Part shown: positions 17,126-27,005 of the stretch, in pieces | Position numbering within the stretch: position 1 is the stretch's first letter | Layout of the letters: the number at the start of each line of letters is the position of its first letter | NCBI GenBank assembly: GCA_964471825.1 | Contig: CAYYKD010000012.1 | Span: forward strand, 1-64,000 | DNA from: CAYYKD01 sp964471825 | GTDB taxonomy: Bacteria > Spirochaetota > GWE2-31-10 > CAYYKD01 | Length of the DNA stretch: 64,000 nt | Direction: 5' to 3' | Translations under genes and position numbers: made by a program | The notes under the pieces: generated by a model | Seen by the model: only the letters and a program-made list of their open reading frames with translations | Databases searched by the model: none | Told to the model about the DNA's origin: nothing

Positions 17126-17508
17126 ATAGAATCTTTTCGTATTAGCGTAATACTGGTCTTGCTGTTTATAATGATTTTATACTCTCTTAATTCCTTTAAT
17201 ACACTTGTGCTTCCATATGCAACAGATAGAGAGATCGCTGAAACGGTAGCACCGACACCCAATACTGAAACTGCCGCAGGTGCCGCAACTAAGGCCACCC
17301 CTGCCGAAAGCCCCCCCGTCATCGGACTACTTACTACAGCTGCCACGGCAACCCCGATCGCCCCTATTGCAATTGCCCAGGCAACATTCCCGGTTGCTTT
17401 TATCTTGATTAGCTTTCTACAAAAATCTCCGGTAACATCAATTGTATCAATTCTATCAATTTTGTTTTTTTTAATTACTTCAGACAACTCTTTTTCATTT
17501 TCTACCAT
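17122..17508 (-). CDS. Small Gly/Ala-rich membrane protein
   Basis: A 128-residue protein with a soluble N-terminus (1-40), then two long hydrophobic Gly/Ala/Val segments (about 43-65 and 70-98) likely to form a membrane hairpin, and a basic tail. It has no recognised domain. AGGAGGGG precedes the ATG. A copy of the 13-bp motif lies 75 bases upstream at 17583. It is coupled to the 103-residue gene by a four-base overlap. The hairpin would suit a membrane anchor or a small pore-forming protein; this is inference only. Confidence 0.65.
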   Translation of the reverse strand: MVENEKELSEVIKKNKIDRIDTIDVTGDFCRKLIKIKATGNVAWAIAIGAIGVAVAAVVSSPMTGGLSAGVALVAAPAAVSVLGVGATVSAISLSVAYGSTSVLKELREYKIIINSKTSITLIRKDSI

Positions 17509-17582
17509 ACCAGCCCCTCCTATTTTTTTACTCGATTGTTCTTCACACCCGTCGAACTAGATTATATTATCATGCATATAGG

Positions 17583-17595
17583 GACATATAGTGTC
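17583..17595 (-). promoter_or_regulatory. Accessory-region 13-bp motif, copy 2
   Basis: Minus-strand GACACTATATGTC. TGACAC is followed after 19 bases by GATAAT and then TATAAT, which would serve the minus-strand pair starting at 17508. The layout resembles copy 1. Confidence 0.45.
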
Positions 17596-17791
17596 ACTGG
17601 TTGTAAAAAACCTGCTTTTCTGTCTTCTATTTTCGGTTTCCGCGCGGAGACTAGATGAATATTCCTAACAAATACAATGTGCCTTGTATTTAAAAAAACA
17701 CTTAATACATAAAATATCATCGTTTGTCAATAAATTACTCATAAAAATCATAACTATTAAAAAATAATCACAGTCTGTGAGATATAGTCGA

Positions 17792-19621
17792 TCAGTATAT
17801 TATACTCATATTCTCTTTATTGCTGATATCCATATTTAAGTAATCTTCAATATTAAGGTTAGAATAACCGTCAATAAAAATCTTACAATCTTTTAACTCT
17901 TCAAAGTTCATTTCAGATTTACCCAATACATAGTAATTCTTATTTACTCTGTAGAGCCTATCCCTCTCTATTTCCTCAATCTTACTGCTCAAAGTTTGTG
18001 AAGTAGCAACAAGCATATTAAACAAAGTATCATAAACCTGTTCCCTATGTCCGAATAGTTCAAAGTGATTGTCTTTATGCTTAATCATAGGTTTATCAAC
18101 TAACGAAAACACTTTGTACCCGACATCGAGGTCTGCACTCAACAAATCATCTTTCAATTTATCCCCTGCCCGATTAACTCGTTCAATACAAATCGATGAT
18201 ATCAACGGTTCAAGATTATTATTAATACAAAAATCATACCCTATTTTTATTTTTTCAATTTTTTCATCAAACTGTATAAGAATGAATTTACATTCAGATC
18301 CATTTTCTTGATTATATTCTAACACAGAATTAGCTGTTGTTCCTGAACCGGCAAAGAAATCCATAACAATGTCAGAATTGTCACAATCTGATAAAATCAT
18401 CAAATCTGTAATTAGTTCCTTTGGTTTTGAATACTCAAATGGAGCTCGTTGACAATCAAACAACTTTTTTAAATCATCTGTTCCTTTTGAATTTAAATAA
18501 TTATCTTTGAATAACGACAACAACTGTTTTATACCGGGTTTAGATTCTCTAATTTTTTCATAAACTATATAAGTTCCATCTTTTCTTTTTTCAAAAATTA
18601 CATCTTCTTCAGCAACGGCAATAACCATTCTCTTTTTCCCCCAACGCCACCGACCTTCAGAACCATCATTTCTTATAGGATACACATCTTCATTATTAGG
18701 ACCTTTTACAGGAAAGTACATACCGGGACAATCCTCTCTTCGTGATCCGGCCCCCCATTTATTCAACTCCCTTCCTCTTGCGTATTTTCCTTTAGAATCT
18801 TGCATATTTAACTCTATACCTTCAGTTTCAAAACCGGAAAACGATGATTCCTCTTTGTTTTTAGAGAAGCATAATATGTAGTCATGAACCTTTCTAATAT
18901 CCTTAGATTGACTTCCACCCTTAATACACTCTCTTGATATTGATACGACAAAATTCTCCTCCCCAAATATTTCATCACATATTAATTTAAGTCCCGCCTG
19001 TTCATTGTCATCTATACTAATAAAGATAACCCCGTCATCAGATAACAGGTCTCTTGCAAGTTTCAGTCTCGGATACATAAAAGATAGCCACCCGCTATGC
19101 GTTCTTGTTCCATAGATATTTGTAAGGTAATTAATATTGTCTTCATTAAGACCAAACTTTTCTATCAGACCGGCATCAGTTTCCTTAAAATTATCCTTAT
19201 AGATAAACTCATCACTTGTCGTATTATAAGGAGGATCTATATATATCATTTTTATTTTATTAAAATAGTTCTGTTTAAGTATCTTTAGGGCATCGATATT
19301 ATCCCCTCTGATTATCACATTCTCGGTGTTATCAAAGTTTTTTGACTGCTTTGTTTCTATCTTTAGCTCTTTTTTTGTAGGAATGTCTGCCATTGCTTTT
19401 GCAAGCCCTTTCCCTGCGAATGTAAGTTCATATCCTTGATTGTTTGATGTTGTATTTGAAATGTCGATTATATCTGCTAATGCTTTAATATTTAGAATAT
19501 TATCAGAATTGACAACTCCGGGTATGATTTTTTTAATTTTCTCAATAGTATCATTATACCTGGTCTCCCCCGCATCAATTATGTTAAATCCACTCTTCTT
19601 TGCTTTATCTTTATCTATCAT
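17792..19621 (-). CDS. mod: Type III restriction-modification methyltransferase (Mod)
   Basis: DNA N6-adenine methyltransferase and specificity subunit of a type III restriction system. Catalytic motif IV, DPPYNT, is at residues 129-134, before the S-adenosylmethionine-binding motif FFAGSGTT in the C-terminal half; this order marks a beta-class enzyme. The stretch between them (about 200-400) is the expected target-recognition region, so the recognised sequence cannot be read from homology. The family-typical GWLSFMYPRLKLARDLL and SIDDNEQAGLKLICDEIFGEENF blocks are present. CAGGAG precedes the ATG, and the gene begins three bases after the restriction gene, so res and mod are one operon. Confidence 0.95.
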   Translation of the reverse strand: MIDKDKAKKSGFNIIDAGETRYNDTIEKIKKIIPGVVNSDNILNIKALADIIDISNTTSNNQGYELTFAGKGLAKAMADIPTKKELKIETKQSKNFDNTENVIIRGDNIDALKILKQNYFNKIKMIYIDPPYNTTSDEFIYKDNFKETDAGLIEKFGLNEDNINYLTNIYGTRTHSGWLSFMYPRLKLARDLLSDDGVIFISIDDNEQAGLKLICDEIFGEENFVVSISRECIKGGSQSKDIRKVHDYILCFSKNKEESSFSGFETEGIELNMQDSKGKYARGRELNKWGAGSRREDCPGMYFPVKGPNNEDVYPIRNDGSEGRWRWGKKRMVIAVAEEDVIFEKRKDGTYIVYEKIRESKPGIKQLLSLFKDNYLNSKGTDDLKKLFDCQRAPFEYSKPKELITDLMILSDCDNSDIVMDFFAGSGTTANSVLEYNQENGSECKFILIQFDEKIEKIKIGYDFCINNNLEPLISSICIERVNRAGDKLKDDLLSADLDVGYKVFSLVDKPMIKHKDNHFELFGHREQVYDTLFNMLVATSQTLSSKIEEIERDRLYRVNKNYYVLGKSEMNFEELKDCKIFIDGYSNLNIEDYLNMDISNKENMSIIY

Positions 19622-19624
19622 AGA

Positions 19625-22489
19625 CTAATCTCCTGTTTCAATTTGATTTAAAAGTGTTACTAAATCCTGTTTATTTATCCGTTTTTTATAAATAATTTTG
19701 ACTGATTCCCCCAGTTCTTTTTGTAATTGTAAAAAGAACCTCTCTGCATATTCTATTTTAGAGATTTCCTCATTTGGTATCTTATTTTCACTCTCATATC
19801 CCTTTGTTTCTACAATCAAAAACAGTTTTTTCCTGTCATCTGTTTCAAGTAGGTAAGCAAAGTCCGGATTGTATGTCTTATATGGTGTTGGTATTGATAT
19901 TTTTGGCAGTTTTGCATATACAACGATCTTTTTATTATTAATACGCTGAGGGTCATTTAATATGGCGTTTTTCTCTATTGCAGAATCATATATGATTTTA
20001 TCAAACAAGAAGTTTTCCGGAGCAACAATGTCTATATCAATAAATTTGCCTATTTCTGTGTACTCCACTTCAGTCTTATATTTCCCATTATCGTGCAGTG
20101 ATGTAGAAGTTATATTAATTTCATTTTCAAATTTGTAATCGACTTTCTGAATTATTGTCTTATGTATTTCATCTTTAATTATTTCGGTTAACACTTTCTT
20201 TGAAGCATTCGGATTATTCTTAATACTCTCCAACTTTATTTTATTGAATAATTTTAATATAAAATGCAATGGTAATTTCTCATTTTTTGCAAGTTCTATC
20301 AGATAGCGTTCACATCCGCCGTCTTTAAAAAAATTAACAACGCCCTCTGATTTAACACTCTTATTTATTACATCATTACTCTCCGGGTTGTATTCTTGAG
20401 TTAAATATTTAATAGTAACCTTATCTATGTTTGTTTTATTAAAACTATCGGCTATTGATTTTACGATGCCTTCTTCATCAAGATTTTTATATACTATTTT
20501 TGATTTTCTGTTGATTGTTTCCCAGAGTTCTTTAAAAGAATCAAGTTTATCCTGCCTGACTCTTACTTTCTCTTTTACTTTATTACCATTCTCGATGAAA
20601 TTATCATGGGAGTCATCAAATAAGGACAGGAGATTTTGATATTTTGAATCATTTAAAAAACTAAGCTTAGCTCTTTCGTTTAGTAAGAAATCCTTTATAG
20701 GAGAAATAATTAAATACGAGTCATTATCCGATTTTATAATTGCATTATCAACTAAAGCAATAAATATTCGATTGAGCTCATCATCATAGAATCCCTTCTC
20801 AATAAACATCTCCCTTTTGAGATACCCTGTTGATATAATAAAACTGTTATCGACTATTTCCTTCTGTATTTCATTTATAAATTGCTGTTCATGCCCCGAA
20901 ACAACCACATCAAGAGTGTTAATTTTGTAGAATAATGATTTGTCTTCATTCAAATAGTTATATGTTAACCGTCTTCCATCTTGATTAACTGCAATTCTCA
21001 ACCCTCTTCCTATCTGCTGCCTTCTTGAGGTCTCCTTGTCTGTATTTGACAGTTTACACAATGTAAAGATATTAGGATTATCCCAACCTTCCTGCAATGC
21101 CCATACAGAAAATATAAATCTCAATGGAGTATTTAAGGACAACAACTTCTCTTTGTCATTTAATATTATATCGATGCCGTTAGCAACTTTATCATCAATG
21201 CTACTCCCCTTATCTCCGGAAAAATATCCCTCATGAACACGGAGGTTTTGTTCTTTATCAAAGTCACCTTCAAGGTATTTCTTATATGATAAGTTACTTG
21301 TTTGTTGATATACTCTATTTCTAATATTTACATATTCCTCTTCAAATATCTTTTTAACAGCCGGATTCTCTCCTCTAAAGTCAGAAACACTTCTAATAAA
21401 AAACAAAGATAGGGTTTTAATGTTTTTCTCAAATAGATACTCCTCCTTAGAGAAGTGTGTCTCTATAGTTTTCCTGATCATCATGCGGACTTCATCATCA
21501 CTAAGTTCATATTTATCAGATACTTTTAGAGACCGATTATTTGATAAAAAAACTTCCGATTTATTACAGTTTACTATTTTTATTCCGTTATAAGTATCAA
21601 CTCCGGTTATGACACCAAGATCTTCACCAAATCTGATAATTCTTTTATGTTCTTCATTATTATAAAAATATAATACTTCCGCTTCTTTTTTTCTTGAGCT
21701 AACAGAAACAACCTTTAGTGCATTTTCGTTATTAATAATTGTATTAACCCTTATTTTTTTTACAAGCATATTTTTAAAAGAAGATAGACTGTCTAACGCA
21801 TAAATAAGATTTGACAAACTATGCTCTTGCTCACTCGGATAGGTTGCACCAAATCTGATGTGCAGTGAATTAAAGTCACTAAATATTTTAGAGAACGCCT
21901 CCCCTTTTAGTAAGTGCGGTTCATCTATAAAAACAATTGGATTAATTTTCGTTATAGCATCAAATATTGATTTATCTTTAAATAAGTTTTCATCACTTCT
22001 CCGCAAAATATTTTTTTCTTTATCGATTGATGATGCCGTTAAAATTAAAACAGAAAGTTCATCTTTATTTCTGATATAATGTGATTTAATATTGCCTATG
22101 GATTTATCACTATCATATGTATATTTATAGAGTCTTTTGCCGTATGATTCAAAAAAATAATCTGATGTTAACTTTATATTCTGAATTACCCCTTCTCTTA
22201 TTGCTTTACGAGGAACAAAGACGATAAATTTGTTCAAATTATAATTCTTATTTAACTCAAACATGGTTTTGATATATGCAAATGTTTTCCCTGTACCGGT
22301 TTCCATCAAGACATCTAACTTCAGTTTGTCTGATAAATCTTTCATAGGTATATCATTATTTAACGAATAGAATTGTCTTAGATTGTTTTTTAACACATCA
22401 ATATCATTTAAAGAAAAATCATAATCCTTCAAAACATTAACTATATTGCTAACACAATCTTCTTGGTATTTCTGCTTTTCAAATAACAT
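19625..22489 (-). CDS. res: Type III restriction endonuclease (Res)
   Basis: ATP-dependent restriction subunit with a superfamily 2 helicase motor and a C-terminal nuclease. Walker A is METGTGKT (62-69), the Walker B/DExH motif is DEPH, and motif VI is QIGRGLRIAVNQDG. The C-terminus has a PD-(D/E)xK site (NPDFAYLL with VETKG). 954 residues is normal. CGGAG precedes the ATG at a good distance. It is the first gene of the res-mod pair; upstream is a 499-base region without an obvious gene. The system cuts DNA lacking methylation set by the neighbouring Mod protein. Confidence 0.95.
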   Translation of the reverse strand: MLFEKQKYQEDCVSNIVNVLKDYDFSLNDIDVLKNNLRQFYSLNNDIPMKDLSDKLKLDVLMETGTGKTFAYIKTMFELNKNYNLNKFIVFVPRKAIREGVIQNIKLTSDYFFESYGKRLYKYTYDSDKSIGNIKSHYIRNKDELSVLILTASSIDKEKNILRRSDENLFKDKSIFDAITKINPIVFIDEPHLLKGEAFSKIFSDFNSLHIRFGATYPSEQEHSLSNLIYALDSLSSFKNMLVKKIRVNTIINNENALKVVSVSSRKKEAEVLYFYNNEEHKRIIRFGEDLGVITGVDTYNGIKIVNCNKSEVFLSNNRSLKVSDKYELSDDEVRMMIRKTIETHFSKEEYLFEKNIKTLSLFFIRSVSDFRGENPAVKKIFEEEYVNIRNRVYQQTSNLSYKKYLEGDFDKEQNLRVHEGYFSGDKGSSIDDKVANGIDIILNDKEKLLSLNTPLRFIFSVWALQEGWDNPNIFTLCKLSNTDKETSRRQQIGRGLRIAVNQDGRRLTYNYLNEDKSLFYKINTLDVVVSGHEQQFINEIQKEIVDNSFIISTGYLKREMFIEKGFYDDELNRIFIALVDNAIIKSDNDSYLIISPIKDFLLNERAKLSFLNDSKYQNLLSLFDDSHDNFIENGNKVKEKVRVRQDKLDSFKELWETINRKSKIVYKNLDEEGIVKSIADSFNKTNIDKVTIKYLTQEYNPESNDVINKSVKSEGVVNFFKDGGCERYLIELAKNEKLPLHFILKLFNKIKLESIKNNPNASKKVLTEIIKDEIHKTIIQKVDYKFENEINITSTSLHDNGKYKTEVEYTEIGKFIDIDIVAPENFLFDKIIYDSAIEKNAILNDPQRINNKKIVVYAKLPKISIPTPYKTYNPDFAYLLETDDRKKLFLIVETKGYESENKIPNEEISKIEYAERFFLQLQKELGESVKIIYKKRINKQDLVTLLNQIETGD

Positions 22490-22988
22490 TTTGACTCCGA
22501 TTAATTATTTAGAAAAAATCAACTCACATACAGATTTATTATTAAGCCGGTTTGACTATATTTTTTACTCAATTTTTAAAATAAAATCAACCGTTTATCT
22601 TATATAATATCAAATATGTGTGGTTTCTCTTCACATAGGCCCTTGTTTACGATTGGTTCTGTCGTATACTTTTCGATTCATGAATATGTTATTTAACTTT
22701 TAATTTCTTTTCTCCCACATGCAGGATAAATTTATAGGCAGGTATAACAATAATTATCTTGTCATGATCTGTAATATTTTTTTCTTATTGTTAGTTTCAA
22801 TATGTGTTTCGCTAATTTGTAGTTCTTCCATAGCGTCGAAGTATGAGTCCTCAGACCATTGCACTATATGTTAGGATAGATTCCGATACAAATGACCTTG
22901 AAAAAGTATTACCAAATTATTTGATAAAACTTGATATTTTTAAAATTTCTTATAAAATTACTATTGTTTTTTTCATTAAGGACTTATT
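22490..22988. other. 499-base region without a confident gene
   Basis: AT-rich space between the divergent res gene and the nuclease-fusion gene. It must contain both promoters. The only open frame of note is a 49-codon plus-strand ORF (ATG at 22843, stop at 22990) that ends in an ATGA overlap with the next start. It has no clear ribosome site and no recognisable sequence, so it is not called. Confidence 0.5.
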
Positions 22989-23957
22989 ATGACCAATGAA
23001 CTACCCGGCGACTACGACAATTTTATAAACTCTCTCAGGGACACCATTAAGTGCGGTAAAAAGTCACTCAATGAACAGACAGGTGTCGCACGAACACTGT
23101 ATTACTTTAATATCGGTTCAATTATAACCAGCTTTTCTTTGAACAATAATTTGCAATTGAATAAGAAGTTCATCTCTAAACTTACAGAGGAGGCCGGTGT
23201 TTCACGAAGTCACCTATTCCTCTCTGTTCAACTATCAAGACTCTACACTAAGGAGTTTATCACAACCCACCCCTCCATCTCATGGGGACATTACAGAGAG
23301 CTTATTACAATATTAGATTCTGCTTTAAGAGATGAATTAGAAAACAGGATTATTAATGAATCACTTTCAACAAGAGAGTTTTCCGCTCTTGTTCATCGAC
23401 ATCGAAGGCCTCTCGATAACAGGACAAAATTAGAACTCCCGGCTCTTTCACTTAATACATATAGAGTAAAACATATTGACAATATAAGTTTTATAGATCT
23501 CGGCTTTTCTGTGTACAATTCATCATATGACATCTCTGCACCTTTTGTTGTAGTAACCCGGGACAATAACAACAATCCGCAAGTCACTCCGACAGATAGG
23601 ATTACAGAATCATGCTATACATACAGGGCAGAGGTCTTAAAAGTTGTAGATGCTGATACATTTATTATGCGTATAGATCATGGTTTAAACACCTACACAA
23701 TTCACCGTTTCCGATTAAGGGGCATAGATGCACCGGAGTCCGAGACACCCGAGGGGGAGATCGCAACTGACTTTGTCACATCAATGATCCCGCCGGGCAA
23801 AAAAGTTATCATCCGCACATATCGTACCGACATCTACGGCAGATACCTCATCGACCTTATTTATCATCCTACTTCTGATGACCCCGACAAGATCATCACC
23901 GATGGAATATTCCTCAACAGTGAGTTGCTTGATAATGGCTTTGCAACATTATACTAA
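22989..23957 (+). CDS. DUF1016N (YhcG-like) - thermonuclease fusion protein
   Basis: A 322-residue two-domain protein. The N-terminal half (about 8-135) resembles the helical DUF1016/YhcG N-terminal domain (LYYFNIGSIITSF, SRSHLFLSVQLSRLYT, ISWGHYRELITI, STREFSALV). The C-terminal half (about 213-322) is a staphylococcal-nuclease fold with VVDADTF, RLRGIDAPESETP and TDIYGRYLIDL, which hold the expected Ca2+-ligand Asp, both catalytic Arg positions and the acidic residue. YhcG itself carries a PD-(D/E)xK nuclease on this N-domain, so here the nuclease has apparently been swapped. AAGGAC precedes the ATG. It lies beside the type III restriction genes and is the only plus-strand gene among them. 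Likely a defence-associated nuclease. Confidence 0.8.
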   Translation: MTNELPGDYDNFINSLRDTIKCGKKSLNEQTGVARTLYYFNIGSIITSFSLNNNLQLNKKFISKLTEEAGVSRSHLFLSVQLSRLYTKEFITTHPSISWGHYRELITILDSALRDELENRIINESLSTREFSALVHRHRRPLDNRTKLELPALSLNTYRVKHIDNISFIDLGFSVYNSSYDISAPFVVVTRDNNNNPQVTPTDRITESCYTYRAEVLKVVDADTFIMRIDHGLNTYTIHRFRLRGIDAPESETPEGEIATDFVTSMIPPGKKVIIRTYRTDIYGRYLIDLIYHPTSDDPDKIITDGIFLNSELLDNGFATLY

Positions 23958-24010
23958 AAAGTGGGGTTAGTGATTGAGTCTGAAAAGACATAGATTGTTA
24001 TAAACAAAAA

Positions 24011-25729
24011 TCATATAATCTTTTTCATTTTCAGTAAACTACTTGATAAATTTTTTATCCCTTGTCTTGCCGGATCGTAAACCCAATTATTATCAAAAAC
24101 CTTATTGTTTTCTTCAATACTGTATGCTGATCCGATGTTTAAACTATGAAACTTTGTTCCGTTCTCTTTTTGGTGGTGTCTAATCTTTTTTGTAACATCG
24201 CCGGATAAAGGCGGTATTCCAAAATCTGAAACAACCAGCACATCTGCCTTTTTATAATTTTCACTATCCAGCATCTTCATAGTATGTCTAAAAGCAGGAT
24301 TAAGGTCAGTTCCACCATTAAATCCCATTTCTAAAAATGAGATGAGGTTGTTAATAGAGCGATTTACTCCGCTTAATTCCATGCATTCTATTTCGATTGA
24401 AAATGATATGAGATAACATCGTCTTCTTTCTTTCATTGCTATAGATGTCAGGGCAAAAGTTATTGTTTTAGCAATTCTTTCGGGATCACCCTGCATTGAT
24501 CCGCTTGTATCAACACAAACAATTATAGGACCTTGTTTATCCTGTGATTTACTCACTTCAATTTGTATTACCTCTTCTTCGTTTGTTATAATTTTTTTCG
24601 TTTCCTGACTGACATACTTCCATGTAAGGAGTTTTTTTTCTACATAGTTCTTTGAAAAAATAACCTCAAGCTCTGGATAACATAGCATTGATATCTCCGA
24701 TGGTAAAAGATTACTTAAATCATCACTGTAGTGAATCCCTGTTATTTCTGATTTATTTATTTGGTTTATTTCTTTTTTTGTCGTATATGAGACTTTTTTA
24801 ATAATCTCATCAATATTTTCTTTTTCACTTTCACGATATTTGCCAAGCATTTCAGCCAGTTTTTGTAGGTCTTTATCCCTTTCGAGAAGTTTTGCATACA
24901 TTAAAACATCATTCCATTTAATAGTATTTTGCCAATTCCCACCTTTTCCACCGAACATATTTCTTTTATCATTTTTATTTTCATTATTTTTATTGTCTCC
25001 TTTCCAGTAATCCGCCATCATGAATTTATAGAAAGACCCAAGTCTATTTATCATATTGTTAATGATTCCAAATCTACCGTTAACATCATCTTTAAAATCA
25101 TTAATATCCTTAAATAGTTCTTTAAGGATCCATTCAAGTTTTGTCGGTACAATAATTTTTTCCAGATCTTTTAGTATCTCAATTTTAACTGCTTTAGTTT
25201 TTAACTTGTTATTTTCTGCTTCATTGTATTTTTTTTTGTAAAATATCGAAAGATGATTTTTTTTATAGATGCTGCCGAAATTATCTATAATTTGCAAAGC
25301 TTTTGTGTTGTCAATAATCATTTCTCTATCTTTTTTAAAACTATTGACCAGAGTTTCATCTTCAATATATGGATTAGCTAATTCGGTTTTCTTATACCCT
25401 TCCTCGATCCATTTGATAAATGATACAATAACCTGATCCAGAAGCTCATCGTTATCTTTACAGGTATTTTTATCGTTGAGGTCTGCAACAAGAAGTTCTA
25501 ATATATTATCAACCCATATTATTTGATTAACAGTCCGATCTTTATAATAAGACTCATCCCGTTCTTCAAGTCGTATTTGTCTATCTTTAAACCTTTTTGT
25601 CAATCGGTTGACTATTTCTTCTCTTGATTCTTTGTTAAGAATCCCTGAATAGTTTACAAACTTGTCTATTTCGGACTGAAAATCAATCGGATCACTCGTC
25701 TTTTTTGGTGCATCTTTAGTTTTTGCCAT
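24011..25729 (-). CDS. viaA: VWA-domain protein, ViaA/CoxE-like partner of MoxR ATPase
   Basis: A 572-residue protein. A long helical, charged N-terminal part (about 1-395) is followed by a von Willebrand factor A domain with a complete metal-binding MIDAS site: DTSGS, the Thr in NGGTDLNP and the Asp in VSDFGIPP (residues 410-414, 477 and 505 counted from the GTG at 25738). The build matches ViaA, the partner of the RavA ATPase encoded immediately upstream. The ATG at 25729 is chosen; the alternative GTG at 25738 would overlap the ravA stop by four bases. Last gene of the eight-gene operon. In E. coli RavA-ViaA acts at the membrane and binds phospholipids; that role here is inference. Confidence 0.85.
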   Translation of the reverse strand: MAKTKDAPKKTSDPIDFQSEIDKFVNYSGILNKESREEIVNRLTKRFKDRQIRLEERDESYYKDRTVNQIIWVDNILELLVADLNDKNTCKDNDELLDQVIVSFIKWIEEGYKKTELANPYIEDETLVNSFKKDREMIIDNTKALQIIDNFGSIYKKNHLSIFYKKKYNEAENNKLKTKAVKIEILKDLEKIIVPTKLEWILKELFKDINDFKDDVNGRFGIINNMINRLGSFYKFMMADYWKGDNKNNENKNDKRNMFGGKGGNWQNTIKWNDVLMYAKLLERDKDLQKLAEMLGKYRESEKENIDEIIKKVSYTTKKEINQINKSEITGIHYSDDLSNLLPSEISMLCYPELEVIFSKNYVEKKLLTWKYVSQETKKIITNEEEVIQIEVSKSQDKQGPIIVCVDTSGSMQGDPERIAKTITFALTSIAMKERRRCYLISFSIEIECMELSGVNRSINNLISFLEMGFNGGTDLNPAFRHTMKMLDSENYKKADVLVVSDFGIPPLSGDVTKKIRHHQKENGTKFHSLNIGSAYSIEENNKVFDNNWVYDPARQGIKNLSSSLLKMKKII

Positions 25730-25734
25730 AGAGC

Positions 25735-27003
25735 TCACTTGTTGATAAAAAGATTTCTGATTTTCTCAAGTTGAATTTCATATTGAGAAATATTTTGTAG
25801 AAAATCATCAAAACCGGCTAAAAGTACCCCCACCCTTTTGTTTTCTGCAAACAGGTGGCTCTTTATTTCTCTTTTTTCTTTCTCTTTATCACTTTCAAGT
25901 TTTATTGATATCTCTTCAAGTTCATCAGCACATTGTTTGTATCTCTGCATCCACTCTTCTTTAATGGATTTATGAATAAACTCACTCTTTTTATCGGTTA
26001 TTCTTTTGATTTCCGCGTTTACATCATGCTCAAAATCATTTAGAAGTTTTGTATAGTCACCTTTCAATGTATATCTGCTAACTTTACCGGCAAGAGATTC
26101 AAGAATTAGCCCCTCAGCAATCTCTCTATGATGATTCTTATCCCATACACAATAATCAATTATCAAACAATCTGCGATATTTACTTCATCTCTATCATTC
26201 AGAAAAGCTGAAGTCTTAAGAAGCCGTACAATCTTTTTCCATCGTCTGTCTGAAATGTAGATATAATCATTCTGATCATTTTGTTCATTAAAAAGTGTTA
26301 CTCGTGCTCTTATATCATGAATAATATCGAGGATATGAACCGGTATTTTGATCTTATTAATAGAGGTAGACCAATCATCATACTCTTTCTTTGTTATTTT
26401 AATAGAATCTGTAATATTACAAAGGTATGAATTATTCTCATCGGTTATCATTTGATTAAAAAGTACCTGATCATGTATGCAATCAACAAAAACCCTTAAT
26501 AAGAATCTGTCCCATAATGCTTCAAGGCCTTCACCGCTGTTGGGAAGTTCGTTTGAAGCTGATATCAAAACCCTTATATCAACATCTATTTCCTTTTCAC
26601 CGTTACGGTATTTTTTTTCATTTAAACCCGTTAGAAGGGCATTTTGTATGGGCGGGCTTGCTTTCCATATCTCATCAAGAAATATTATGTTTGAACCCGG
26701 CAGATAATTTTCAACGATCCTTTCATATTTATCTTCATCTTTAAGTTTCTTTATAGACACAGGTCCAAAAACCTCGTCCGGAGTACTAAACCTGCTCATC
26801 AGATATTCAAATGTTTTATTCTCTTTATATGCATACTTTAGTCTCCTTGCTATCAGACTTTTAGCGACTCCGGGCGGACCAAGTAAAAAAACACTCTCGC
26901 CGGCTATCGATGATAATAATGAGAGTTTCATTACATGCTCTCTTTCATAAACACCCGAACACAACCCCTCAATTAATTTTGCAAATCTTTCTTTTAATGA
27001 CAT
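25735..27003 (-). CDS. ravA: MoxR-family AAA+ ATPase, RavA-like
   Basis: A 422-residue AAA+ ATPase. Walker A is GPPGVAKS (42-49), Walker B is IIFLDEIWKA (~106-115), and sensor 1 is in LISASNELPN, followed by the arginine-finger region LWDRFLLRVFVD. The N-terminal LIEGLCSGVYEREHVMKLSLLSSIAGESVFL is characteristic of the RavA subgroup. A C-terminal helical region (about 320-422) extends beyond the AAA module. It begins two bases after the dynamin gene, and the viaA gene follows directly. GGAG precedes the ATG. MoxR ATPases work as chaperones with VWA partners to activate or remodel complexes. Confidence 0.9.
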   Translation of the reverse strand: MSLKERFAKLIEGLCSGVYEREHVMKLSLLSSIAGESVFLLGPPGVAKSLIARRLKYAYKENKTFEYLMSRFSTPDEVFGPVSIKKLKDEDKYERIVENYLPGSNIIFLDEIWKASPPIQNALLTGLNEKKYRNGEKEIDVDIRVLISASNELPNSGEGLEALWDRFLLRVFVDCIHDQVLFNQMITDENNSYLCNITDSIKITKKEYDDWSTSINKIKIPVHILDIIHDIRARVTLFNEQNDQNDYIYISDRRWKKIVRLLKTSAFLNDRDEVNIADCLIIDYCVWDKNHHREIAEGLILESLAGKVSRYTLKGDYTKLLNDFEHDVNAEIKRITDKKSEFIHKSIKEEWMQRYKQCADELEEISIKLESDKEKEKREIKSHLFAENKRVGVLLAGFDDFLQNISQYEIQLEKIRNLFINK

Positions 27004-27005
27004 TT

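Noticed and set aside
17159..17560. 133-residue plus-strand ORF over the hydrophobic 128-residue gene
   Set aside because: The minus-strand gene has a strong ribosome site and coupling to its neighbour; the plus frame is its mirror.
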